Positions 7,725 to 15,656 of a stretch of 38,539 nucleotides of DNA are shown here, one piece after another. The translations under genes were made by a program, and so were the position numbers. Origin of the DNA: an uncultured Collinsella sp. Lineage in GTDB: Bacteria; Actinomycetota; Coriobacteriia; Coriobacteriales; Coriobacteriaceae. Below the pieces are notes generated by a model. That model was given only the letters and a program-made list of their open reading frames with translations. It made no database searches and was not told where the DNA came from. The stretch lies in NCBI GenBank assembly GCA_958433005.1, contig CAUAWV010000019.1:1-38539 (forward strand), written 5' to 3'. Each line of letters opens with the position of its first letter. The first letter of the stretch is position 1.

Positions 7725-8495
7725 ATGGCAGGAAGACGCGAAAAACTGCGCCGCGTCGGGATCATCCCCGAATACCGCGGCTTTACCCCTGACGGCCTAG
7801 CCAGCGGAGACGCCATCGACATGACGGTCGACGAACTCGAGGCGCTGCGCCTGTGCGACCTGGAAGGCCTTAACCAAGAGGCAGTCGCCCAGCAAATGGG
7901 CATCGCCCGTGCCACCGTGGCGGCCATTTGCAGCCGCGCACATCGCAAGGTGGCAAACGCGCTGGTCAACGGACGGGCGCTCGTTATCGAGGGCGGCAAT
8001 ATCGTGTACTCCCCCATCACCACGACGACGGCCGCATGGCCAGCAAAGGAGGTCGACACCATGAGGGTGGCAACCACGTACGACAACGGCAACATCTTTA
8101 TGCACTTTGGCCGCAGCGAGCAGTTCAAGATCTACGACATTCAGGACGGCAAGGTACTCAACGAGCAGGTCGTGGGCACCGGCGGCACCGGCCACGGTGC
8201 CCTTGCGGGCCTGCTCGCCAACGGCGGCGTGGACACGCTCATCTGCGGCGGCATCGGCGGTGGCGCTATCAACGCGCTTGCCCAAGCCGGCATCACAGTA
8301 TACGCAGGTGCCCAGGGCAGCTGCGACGCTTGCGTCGAGGCCCTCATTGCCCGCACGCTCGCGCAGACCGGCGAGGCCACCTGCGACTGCCATGGCCACG
8401 GCCACGGCCACGAGCACATCCATGAGCACGGCGGATCCTGCGGTTGCCACGGCCATCACGAGAACGAGGGTCACGAGGGCTGCAGCTGCCACTAA
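7725..8495 (+). CDS. DUF134 HTH / NifX-NifB-type domain fusion with His/Cys tail
   Basis: The 256-residue product joins three parts. Residues 1-95 are a DUF134 domain with a helix-turn-helix (LNQEAVAQQMGIARATVAAICSRA), a family of presumed DNA-binding proteins. Residues 113-215 are a dinitrogenase iron-molybdenum cofactor (NifX/NifB C-terminal) domain: MRVATTYDNG, HFGRSEQFKIYDI, TGHGALAGLLANGGVDTLICGGIGGGAINAL. Residues 220-256 are a metal-binding tail with 12 His and 6 Cys in 37 residues. AAGGAG precedes the ATG. A second strong signal, AAAGGAGG at 8045-8052, sits 8 bases before an in-frame ATG at 8061 (Met113), exactly at the domain junction, so a separate 144-residue NifX-tail protein may also be made. 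Likely roles are metal or Fe-S sensing and autoregulation. No nitrogenase gene is nearby. Confidence 0.88.
   Translation: MAGRREKLRRVGIIPEYRGFTPDGLASGDAIDMTVDELEALRLCDLEGLNQEAVAQQMGIARATVAAICSRAHRKVANALVNGRALVIEGGNIVYSPITTTTAAWPAKEVDTMRVATTYDNGNIFMHFGRSEQFKIYDIQDGKVLNEQVVGTGGTGHGALAGLLANGGVDTLICGGIGGGAINALAQAGITVYAGAQGSCDACVEALIARTLAQTGEATCDCHGHGHGHEHIHEHGGSCGCHGHHENEGHEGCSCH
8045..8063 (+). promoter_or_regulatory. Internal ribosome-binding site and start codon
   Basis: AAAGGAGG at 8045-8052, then 8 bases, then ATG at 8061-8063 in the same frame as the surrounding gene. It lies at the boundary between the DUF134 and NifX-like domains and is as strong as any ribosome-binding site in the window. 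Confidence 0.6.
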
Positions 8496-8550
8496 CAGCA
8501 GGCAATCGATGCCATCACGCGTCTGCTCACACAACATATAACGCACCAAC

Positions 8551-8590
8551 GGCGAAGGCCGCCTGGAATACCATCCAGGCGGCCTTCGCC
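8551..8590. terminator. Bidirectional hairpin between DUF134-NifX and ffh
   Basis: A perfect 17-bp stem (GGCGAAGGCCGCCTGGA with its complement) has a 6-base loop and lies between two convergent genes. Neither side has a T-tract, but position and stem strength fit a shared transcription end. Confidence 0.75.
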
Positions 8591-8610
8591 ATACACGACT
8601 CTACCAGTCG

Positions 8611-10086
8611 CTACTTTTTATTGCGCATCTGCGCTTCCATCTGGCGCAGCAGGTCCATATCGGACTTAGGACCACCCGTTCCCAGGCCGCCCATGCCGCC
8701 CAAGCCCATGGCATCCAGACCGGGAATATTGGGCATGCGCATCTTTTTGCCCTTCTTACCCTTTTTGCCCTTCTTGCCACCAGCCTGTGCCTGATTGGCC
8801 ATCGTGCGCATGCGGCCCATCATCTTATTCATCTCGCCCCACTGCTTCATAAGGCTGTTGACCTCGGTGGGGGTTACGCCGGCGCCCTTGGCAATGCGGG
8901 CGCGGCGCTGGCCGTTGATGATGGAGGGACGTAGGCGCTCCTCCTTGGTCATCGACATGATGATGGCCTCGTTTTTGTCAAAGATGCCCTCGTCCAGGTT
9001 GCCGCCCATCTGGTTGAGCGCGCGCTGGCCACCGGGGAGCATGCCCAGAATGCCCTTCATGCCGCCCATCTTCTTAACAGCTTTCATCTGGTCGAGCATG
9101 TCGTTCATGGTAAAGCCCTCGCGCAGCATGCGCTCGGCAGCCTCGAGCTGCTCGGCATCGGCTGCCTCCTGGGCCTTCTCGATAATACCGACGACGTCGC
9201 CCATACCCAGAATACGCTTGGCCATGCGATCGGGATAGAACGGCTCCAGCGAATCGGGCTTCTCGCCCATGCTCACGAACTTGATGGGCTTGCCGGTCAC
9301 CTGGCGCACGGAAAGCGCGCCGCCGCCACGGGCATCGCCGTCGAGCTTGGAGATGATCACGCCGTCAAAGTCGGTGCGCTCGGCAAACGTCGAGACCACG
9401 TTGACGATATCCTGGCCGGTCATGGCATCGACGACCATCAGCACTTGATCGGGCTTGACGGCCTTCTTGATGTCCACGGCCTCCTGCATCATCTGCTCGT
9501 CGATCTGCAGACGACCGGCGGTATCGACGATGACCACGTCACGCAGGTGGTCGACGGCCTCCTGAATAGCGCCCTTGGCAATGTCGACCGGGTGCGCGCC
9601 GTCACCGCGGAAGACCGGCACGCCGATCTCGCCGCCAAGCGTGGCCAGCTGGTCGGCAGCGGCGGGGCGGTAGACGTCGCACGCGGCGAGCAGCGGCGAG
9701 CGGCCCTGCTTCTTGAGCAGGTAGGCCAGCTTTACGGCCGCCGTGGTCTTACCGGAACCCTGCAGGCCCACGAGCATGATGACGTTGGGAATACGGTTGC
9801 TAAAGACGAGCTTGCTCTCGGTGGAGCCGAGCATCTCGGTGAGCTCGTCGAGCACGATCTTGACGACGTTTTGCGCCGGCGACAGCGACTCCATGACCTC
9901 GGCGGTCATGCAGCGCTCCTTGGTCTTGGCGACAAACTCCTTGACGACCTTGAAGTTGACGTCGGCTTCGAGCAGCGCCATGCGAATGTCGCGCATGGCC
10001 GAGGTGATATCGGCCTCGGTCAGCTTACCCTTGCCACGCAGGCGGTCAAATGTGTCGTTGAGGCGATCGCTCAGAGAATCAAACAC
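8611..10086 (-). CDS. ffh: Signal recognition particle GTPase Ffh
   Basis: Ffh binds 4.5S/SRP RNA and signal sequences emerging from the ribosome and delivers them to FtsY at the membrane. The 491-residue protein has the N domain (1-95), the G domain with P-loop GLQGSGKT (107-114), DTAGR (188-192) and SKLDG (246-250), and the Met-rich M domain from about 320 with the RNA-binding block SIINGQRRARIAKGAGVT. The tail is Gly/Met/Lys-rich (GGKKGKKGKKGKK, then GLGGMGGLG), longer than in E. coli. The GTG start at 10086 is supported by AAGGAG 8 bases upstream. It follows ftsY by 10 bp and ends the long series that starts at asp23, so receptor and particle subunit are co-transcribed. Confidence 0.97.
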   Translation of the reverse strand: MFDSLSDRLNDTFDRLRGKGKLTEADITSAMRDIRMALLEADVNFKVVKEFVAKTKERCMTAEVMESLSPAQNVVKIVLDELTEMLGSTESKLVFSNRIPNVIMLVGLQGSGKTTAAVKLAYLLKKQGRSPLLAACDVYRPAAADQLATLGGEIGVPVFRGDGAHPVDIAKGAIQEAVDHLRDVVIVDTAGRLQIDEQMMQEAVDIKKAVKPDQVLMVVDAMTGQDIVNVVSTFAERTDFDGVIISKLDGDARGGGALSVRQVTGKPIKFVSMGEKPDSLEPFYPDRMAKRILGMGDVVGIIEKAQEAADAEQLEAAERMLREGFTMNDMLDQMKAVKKMGGMKGILGMLPGGQRALNQMGGNLDEGIFDKNEAIIMSMTKEERLRPSIINGQRRARIAKGAGVTPTEVNSLMKQWGEMNKMMGRMRTMANQAQAGGKKGKKGKKGKKMRMPNIPGLDAMGLGGMGGLGTGGPKSDMDLLRQMEAQMRNKK

Positions 10087-10096
10087 TGGTCACTCC

Positions 10097-11014
10097 TTAG
10101 TTGGACTCGCCCACCAGGGCGCGGCAGAAATCTTTGGCATTGAACTCCTGTAGGTCATCGACCTGCTCGCCCACGCCCACGCGCAGAATCGGGAGCTTGA
10201 GCTTCTCGGCCACGGCCATGGCGATGCCGCCCTTTGCCGTACCGTCGAGCTTCGTCATGATGATACCGTCCAGACCCAGCGCCTCGTTAAACTCGAGCGC
10301 CTGGTTCAGACCGTTCTGGCCGGTGGCGGCATCGATCACGAGCACGACCGAGACGGGCATGGGGCCGGCGGCCATATTGGCGGCGCGCTTACGCGTCACG
10401 TTAACCACCTTGGCAAGCTCGCGCATGAGCTCGGGACTCGTGTGCAGGCGGCCGGCGGTGTCGATCAGCACCAGGTCGCTGCCGCGCTTATCGGCCTCAT
10501 CGAGCACGTCGTAGCAAACACTTGCCGGGTCGGAGCCGCGATCGCGCTTGATGACGGGGACGCCGGCGCGCTGGCCCCACACATCGAGCTGCTCGATGGC
10601 GGCGGCACGGAAGGTGTCGGCAGAACCGATCACGACATTCTTGCCGCGGGAAGCCATGGCGCTCGCAATCTTGCCGACCGTCGTGGTCTTGCCGGCACCG
10701 TTGATGCCCACAAACAGCACGCAGCTCGGCGTATCGGAAAACGGATCACGCTCAACAGGCACAAAATGGCCCTCGAGCTGCTCGGCCAGAGCGCGGCGAA
10801 GCTGCGGGGCGGTCTTGAGGTTCTTCTTGGCAGCAGCATCGCGCAGATCATCGGAGACCTGAATGGCGACCTCGGCACCCATGTCACCCATAACGAGGGT
10901 ATCCTCAAGGTCCTCCCAAAAGTCCTCGTCGACCTCGCCGCCAAAGTAGAAGACCTCGTTGAGGGCCTCGCGGCTGCGCTCAAGTCCGCGCGAGAGAGCG
11001 TCAAAGAATCCCAT
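10097..11014 (-). CDS. ftsY: Signal recognition particle receptor FtsY
   Basis: FtsY is the membrane-associated GTPase that docks SRP-ribosome complexes at SecYEG. The 305-residue protein has the N domain (about 1-90) and the G domain with P-loop GINGAGKT (103-110), DTFRAAA (133-139), DTAGR (185-189) and TKLDG (254-258). It begins MGFFDALSRGLERSREALNEVF, so the acidic A domain of enterobacterial FtsY is missing, as is usual in many Gram-positives. Its ATG shares a base with the smc stop (TAATG at 11014), pointing to translational coupling. ffh follows after 10 bp. Confidence 0.97.
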   Translation of the reverse strand: MGFFDALSRGLERSREALNEVFYFGGEVDEDFWEDLEDTLVMGDMGAEVAIQVSDDLRDAAAKKNLKTAPQLRRALAEQLEGHFVPVERDPFSDTPSCVLFVGINGAGKTTTVGKIASAMASRGKNVVIGSADTFRAAAIEQLDVWGQRAGVPVIKRDRGSDPASVCYDVLDEADKRGSDLVLIDTAGRLHTSPELMRELAKVVNVTRKRAANMAAGPMPVSVVLVIDAATGQNGLNQALEFNEALGLDGIIMTKLDGTAKGGIAMAVAEKLKLPILRVGVGEQVDDLQEFNAKDFCRALVGESN

Positions 11015-14000
11015 TATGCATTCACGACCTTTCCGGTTTCGCGATCGAGTTTTTGCGAGACGACGCGGCTGACGCCGTCGGCTTGCATCGAGACGCCATA
11101 GAGAACGTCAGCGTCCTCCATAGTACGGCGCTGATGCGAAATGACCAAGAGCTGTGTATCGGAACGCAGCACATCGAGGGCTCCGATGAGCTTGGACAGG
11201 TTGGCGTCATCAAGCGCCGCCTCGACCTCGTCAAGCACATAGAACGGCACCGTGCGCGTGCGGTACACGGCAAAGAGCAGGGCGAGCGCCGTCAGACTCT
11301 TCTCGCCACCCGACATGAGCATCATCTTAGTAATACGCTTGCCGCGCGGCTGCGCCACAACCTCAATGCCCGTCTCGGCAGGATGCTCGGGATCGGTCAT
11401 CTCAAGATGAGCCTGGCCACCCGGGAACAGCATGGCGAAGATCTCGCGGAAGTTCGCGTCGACCTTCTCAAACGTCACCAGAAACGCCTTGCGCATCTTG
11501 CGATCAATGGCCACTGTGATCTTGGTGAGCGCCTTGCGCGCGCTCTCCAGATCGGCCAGCTGGTCCTCGATGTAGTCGGCGCGGCGCTTGAGCTGCTCGT
11601 ACTCCTCCATGGCAACCTGGTTCACGGGGCCCAGATTGTTGATATGACGCACGAGCTGGTTGAGCTCCCGCTCGGCGGCGTCGCGGTCGGTGGGAGCAGG
11701 AAGCATGAGCGCTTCCTCGAGCACCGTGGTGCCATCGGCGGTAATGGCCTTAATGGCGGCCTCTACCTGCACCTCAAGCTTGCCGCGTGCGACCTTGAAC
11801 TCGTTTTGCGTGGCAGTGGCGGTATCGACCCGCTCCTTAGCGCGGGCAACCTCGGCCTTGGCATCCTCGATGGTCTTCTTGAGCGAAGCGGAGTCCGCCT
11901 CTTCCAGAGAGGCCTGGTCACGCAGGCGCGCTGCCCAATCCGATGCGCGTTCCAACAGGGCAGAATAGCGTTCGTGCATGGGGTCGACGCGCAGGCGCAG
12001 CAGCTCGAGCGAGCGCGAAGCCTGGCGTGTTCCGCGGATACGACGGTCGATGCCCTCAAGACGATGCTCAAGGTCGGGCACGCGGCCCTTCAGCGAACGC
12101 AGGCGCTCGCTCGTCTGGGCCAGGCGCACCTTGGCATCGGCGAGCTTACCGGCGGCCTCGGAATCGTCACGGCGAACGCGATCGAGCTCATCGTTGGCCT
12201 CGGCAATCTGGAGACCCAGGTCGCTTGCCTGTGCACGCGCCTCGTCACGCGAACGGGTGAGTTCGTCAACGCGCGGGCGCGCAGCGCGAACGGCCTCGGC
12301 GGCCTGCTCGCGGCGCTTGGAGATGCGCACGTGCTCGACCTCGGCGTTGTTGGCGCTTTGCTCCAGGCGGCCAATCTCGGAGAGCAGCGAGCGGCGCTCG
12401 CCCTCAAGACGGGCGATCTCGCCGGCGGCATCGCCCTCGGCGGCACGCGCCTCCTCAACGGCCGCATTGGCCTCGACGACCTGATCCGACACATGCTCAA
12501 ACACAGCAGCCAGATCGGGTTCCAGGCCCTCGAGCTCACGGATGCGGCGCTTGCGCTCCAAAGCACCCGAAGCCTCGCCGGCGTCGAGCCCCACACGCAC
12601 CAGGCCGCCGCAGGCGACGCGGGCGCCATCGGGGGTCACGTAAGTCACGCCGTCAACGACAGGCGCGGCCAGCGCAGCCGCCAAGTCGTCGACAACGTAA
12701 TAGCCGCCGAGCAGCGCCTCGACAACCGGGCCATAGCCGGCGCGTACGGACAGGCGATCGACCAGGCGGGAACCGGCAGCGCCCTTAGCGGCAGCAGAGG
12801 CGCTCACACCGCGCGCGACCAGCAGCGCCTCGCCCGAGGCCTTCTTCTGGTCCAGAGCGGCACGACCGGCACGCTCAAGCGCGGACGCATCGTCGAACAG
12901 CAGCGCATCGATATCGCCGGCGAGCAATTGCTCAACCAGGCCCTCAAGCTCACGCGGGGCCTCGAGCACGTCGCCCAGACGACCCGAGACATCGTCGCCC
13001 AGCGCACCCATCAGACGGCTCACCAGCGGCGAGCTGTCAGCCATGCGGGCATCGAGCTTCTTTTGGCTGGCAAGCTCCGAGCGCACCTCGGACAGTTTGT
13101 TGCGCGCCTCGCTCTCGCGGACACGCAGGTCCTTAAGGGCTGCACGGGCGACCTCGGTAGCCTCGCGAGCATCAATCTGGGCTTGACGGGCCTGATCAAG
13201 TGCACTGTCGAGCTCCTCGGCGCGGTCGCGACGGCTCTCGAGTGAGGCCGTGACTTCCTCGAGCTGCTCGTCGATCTGCTCCAGGCGTGAGGCGTACATG
13301 TTGTCCTCGACCTCGGCGTTGCTCAGCGAGTCCTTCACCTTGGCGAGTTCGAGCGCCGCGTTATCGGCCACACGCTGCACATCGCGTTGCTCACGCGTAA
13401 GCTGCGAAATCTGATTGTCGAGCGCCACGCGCCGCTCGTGGAGCTGAGCGGCGGCAGGACCAGCGGCGTCAACGTCCTCCTGGGCCTGCATGTGCGCGCC
13501 GGTCACTTCCTCAAGCTGCGCACGCGCGTCCTCGAGCTCCTCTACCACGCGACGACGCTGATGCTCGGAGCTCGAAATCTGCCCGCGCATGTCGGACAGG
13601 CGCGACACCATGTTGTGGCCCTTTTCCTCGAGCAGACGCATATCGGAGTTAATGCGACCGACCACATCTTGCATATGGCGGCGCTGCTCGCCCAGATCGC
13701 CCACAAACAGGCCCTTTTCCTCGAGCATGACCTGGAGCTTCTCGAGCTCGCGCTCCTTTTCGCCCATGCGGTACTGCGCAAGCTCCAGCTCGGCGGCGCC
13801 TTCCTTGGAGCGGCTCTCCAGGTCGTTCCACTGCGACTGCAGCGAACGCAGCTCGTCGACGGCTAGCATCTGCGTAAGCTCGTTCGCGCGCGAGGACAGC
13901 TCTTTGTACTTGCGCGCACGATCGACCTGACGCTCCAGCGGTCGCAGCTGACGGGCAATTTCCTTATTGATGTCGCGGGCACGCGTCAGGTGCTCGTCCA

Positions 14001-14550
14001 TCGACTTAATCTTTTTGAGCGCACGCTCCTTGCGGCGCTTGTGCTTGGAGATGCCGGCGGCCTCCTCGATGAGGGCGCGGCGCTCCTCGGGGCGGCTCTG
14101 CAAAATGGCGTCGAGCTTGCCCTGGCTGATGATGGAATGCGTATCCTTGCCCAAGCCCGAATCGTGCAGGATGTCCTGAATGTCCATCAGGCGGCACGGA
14201 CTCGAGTTGATGAGGTACTCGCTTTCGCCCGAGCGATACATACGACGGGTGATGGCGACCTCGTCAAAGTCGACGGGCAGCATATGGTCCGAGTTATCGA
14301 GCACCAGCGTGACCTCGGCGACACCCACCGGCTTGCGCGCTGACGAGCCCGAGAAGATGACATCCTCCATGGCCTGGCCGCGCAGCTGCTTGGCGCTCTG
14401 CTCGCCCAGGACCCACAGAATCGAGTCAGAGATGTTCGATTTTCCCGAGCCGTTGGGACCGACGATGACGGTCAGGCCCGGCTCAAACGTCATATGGGCG
14501 CGGTCGGCAAACGACTTGAACCCTTTGAGCGTGAGGGACTTGAGATACAC
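11014..14550 (-). CDS. smc: Chromosome segregation protein SMC
   Basis: SMC forms a ring-shaped ATPase with ScpA and ScpB that folds and separates chromosomes. The 1178-residue product has the N-terminal ATP-binding head with P-loop GPNGSGKS (31-38), a long coiled coil, a hinge domain around 505-660 containing the paired Gly-rich LLGGYYVVDD and GGLVRVG turns, a second coiled coil, and the C-terminal head with signature LMSGGEK (1078-1084) and Walker B VLDEVEAALDD (about 1104-1114). Length is normal for the family. The start is a GTG at 14550 with GAGGAA upstream, 10 bp after rnc. scpA and scpB are not in the window. The order rnc-smc-ftsY matches Bacillus. Confidence 0.97.
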   Translation of the reverse strand: MYLKSLTLKGFKSFADRAHMTFEPGLTVIVGPNGSGKSNISDSILWVLGEQSAKQLRGQAMEDVIFSGSSARKPVGVAEVTLVLDNSDHMLPVDFDEVAITRRMYRSGESEYLINSSPCRLMDIQDILHDSGLGKDTHSIISQGKLDAILQSRPEERRALIEEAAGISKHKRRKERALKKIKSMDEHLTRARDINKEIARQLRPLERQVDRARKYKELSSRANELTQMLAVDELRSLQSQWNDLESRSKEGAAELELAQYRMGEKERELEKLQVMLEEKGLFVGDLGEQRRHMQDVVGRINSDMRLLEEKGHNMVSRLSDMRGQISSSEHQRRRVVEELEDARAQLEEVTGAHMQAQEDVDAAGPAAAQLHERRVALDNQISQLTREQRDVQRVADNAALELAKVKDSLSNAEVEDNMYASRLEQIDEQLEEVTASLESRRDRAEELDSALDQARQAQIDAREATEVARAALKDLRVRESEARNKLSEVRSELASQKKLDARMADSSPLVSRLMGALGDDVSGRLGDVLEAPRELEGLVEQLLAGDIDALLFDDASALERAGRAALDQKKASGEALLVARGVSASAAAKGAAGSRLVDRLSVRAGYGPVVEALLGGYYVVDDLAAALAAPVVDGVTYVTPDGARVACGGLVRVGLDAGEASGALERKRRIRELEGLEPDLAAVFEHVSDQVVEANAAVEEARAAEGDAAGEIARLEGERRSLLSEIGRLEQSANNAEVEHVRISKRREQAAEAVRAARPRVDELTRSRDEARAQASDLGLQIAEANDELDRVRRDDSEAAGKLADAKVRLAQTSERLRSLKGRVPDLEHRLEGIDRRIRGTRQASRSLELLRLRVDPMHERYSALLERASDWAARLRDQASLEEADSASLKKTIEDAKAEVARAKERVDTATATQNEFKVARGKLEVQVEAAIKAITADGTTVLEEALMLPAPTDRDAAERELNQLVRHINNLGPVNQVAMEEYEQLKRRADYIEDQLADLESARKALTKITVAIDRKMRKAFLVTFEKVDANFREIFAMLFPGGQAHLEMTDPEHPAETGIEVVAQPRGKRITKMMLMSGGEKSLTALALLFAVYRTRTVPFYVLDEVEAALDDANLSKLIGALDVLRSDTQLLVISHQRRTMEDADVLYGVSMQADGVSRVVSQKLDRETGKVVNA

Positions 14551-14560
14551 GGTTCCTCGC

Positions 14561-15286
14561 TTAAACAGGCTTCTTGTTGAGAATCACGCCGTTGGTGGTG
14601 TAGCCCATGCGGTCAAGTGCCTCGAGTGCAGCGGCTCCCTCGGCTTCCTTCTTTGAGGAGCCGGAGCCGCGGCCCTGGCGAATACCGTCGATGAGCACCA
14701 CAGCGGTAAAGGTGGGCGCATGCGCGGGGCCCTCGGAGCCGACCAGCTTATACGCGGGAGGCTCATGGCCGTCTGCCTGCACGCACTCCTGCAAGAACGA
14801 CTTGGGGTTCGCAGGGTGCTCGGCACGCTCGGAGGCCAGGTGCGGTTTGAGCGTACGATGGATAAAGTCCGCCGCAACATCCCAGCCGGCATCCAGGTAC
14901 AGCGCACCCACGAGCGACTCATAGACGTTCTCGAGCGCCGAGTGCAGGCCGCGCGCGCCGGTACCGGTCTCGGAGGCACCAAAGATGATGATGTTGTCGA
15001 TGCCCAACTCATGCGACACCTCGGACAGCGTGGCGCCCGACACTAAGGATACCTTCAGGCGCGTGAGCTTCCCCTCGTCAAACTCGGGATAGGACTCAAA
15101 GAGCGAACGGGCCACCACGGCGCCCAAAATGGAATCGCCCAAAAACTCAAGGCGCTCGTAGCTTGCCGAGACTGGCTGGCCTTCGACGGCCGAAGGATGC
15201 GTAAGGGCCGCGCGCAGCAGCACCTTGTCATTGAACTCGTGGCCCAGAATCTCCTGGGCGCGCGTAAGTCGTTCGGATAAAGCCAA
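14561..15286 (-). CDS. rnc: Ribonuclease III
   Basis: RNase III cuts double-stranded RNA and matures rRNA precursors. The 241-residue protein has the catalytic domain with signature YERLEFLGDSIL (Glu47 and Asp51) and a C-terminal double-stranded RNA-binding domain from about 155 (NPKSFLQECVQ, then GSGSSKKEAEGAAALEAL). The second acidic pair, usually D-A-F-E, reads ENVYES, so the Asp is Asn120 while Glu123 is kept; this is an unusual metal-ligand change worth confirming. The start is TTG at 15286, with GGGAGG lying inside the end of acpP. The 3-bp spacer to acpP suggests coupling. smc follows after 10 bp. Confidence 0.95.
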   Translation of the reverse strand: MALSERLTRAQEILGHEFNDKVLLRAALTHPSAVEGQPVSASYERLEFLGDSILGAVVARSLFESYPEFDEGKLTRLKVSLVSGATLSEVSHELGIDNIIIFGASETGTGARGLHSALENVYESLVGALYLDAGWDVAADFIHRTLKPHLASERAEHPANPKSFLQECVQADGHEPPAYKLVGSEGPAHAPTFTAVVLIDGIRQGRGSGSSKKEAEGAAALEALDRMGYTTNGVILNKKPV

Positions 15287-15289
15287 GAC

Positions 15290-15532
15290 CTAGGCCTCCC
15301 TGGCGTTTTCAATCGCGTCGACGGCGTCGGCGACAGAGTTGAGCGAGAGCAGGGTCTCGTCATCGATCTCGAGATTGAACTCGTCCTCGATAGCCGTAAC
15401 CAGCTGCAGGCGCTCGAGCGAGTTGGCATCGAGGTCGTCAAAGGTGGTCTCATCGCTAATTTCGGCAACATCGACGCCCAGAACGTCAGCAGCGACCTCG
15501 GCGATCTTGTCGAAGATTTCGGAGCGGTCCAT
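15290..15532 (-). CDS. acpP: Acyl carrier protein
   Basis: ACP carries growing fatty acyl chains on a phosphopantetheine arm. The 80-residue acidic protein has the helix-loop-helix pattern EIFDKIAEVAADVLGV, then the attachment region DDLDANSLERLQLVTAIEDEF with Ser38. The highly conserved Asp before this Ser is Asn37 here (NSL in place of DSL). Start is ATG 15532, preceded by GAGGAAGCGCT; the frame is open further up to 15769, but that includes the promoter region. plsX lies 124 bp upstream and rnc starts 3 bp downstream, as in Bacillus but without fabD and fabG between plsX and acpP. A 22-bp palindrome and a possible -10 lie in its leader. Confidence 0.93.
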   Translation of the reverse strand: MDRSEIFDKIAEVAADVLGVDVAEISDETTFDDLDANSLERLQLVTAIEDEFNLEIDDETLLSLNSVADAVDAIENAREA

Positions 15533-15568
15533 AGCGCTTCCTCTCATAGTGCATGAATACCAAAAGAA

Positions 15569-15609
15569 TGGTACCGCCCGGGCGGTACCAAGACACGGTT
15601 CTGATTCTA
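15569..15609 (-). promoter_or_regulatory. Palindrome and -10 element before acpP
   Basis: A perfect 22-bp palindrome (core GGTACCGCCCGGGCGGTACC) spans 15569-15590. On the minus strand it begins 13 bases after a TAGAAT at 15609-15604 that could be a -10 box, although no good -35 is visible. It is followed by ATTCTTTT. It could be an operator for a fatty-acid regulator placed over the transcription start, or a GC-rich terminator/attenuator between plsX and acpP. Confidence 0.5.
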
Positions 15610-15656
15610 CCCCACGAAGCAGGCCGCGAGGCACATAACAGCGCTCTAACTCGCTC

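Noticed and set aside
7559..8128. N-terminal extension of thyA to 8128
   Set aside because: It would be antisense to the DUF134-NifX gene and its operators; the AGGAGGG signal and family alignment put the start at 7558.
11053..13245. Plus-strand open frame of 730 codons antisense to smc
   Set aside because: Shadow of the smc reading frame; the translation resembles no family and smc is unambiguous on the other strand.
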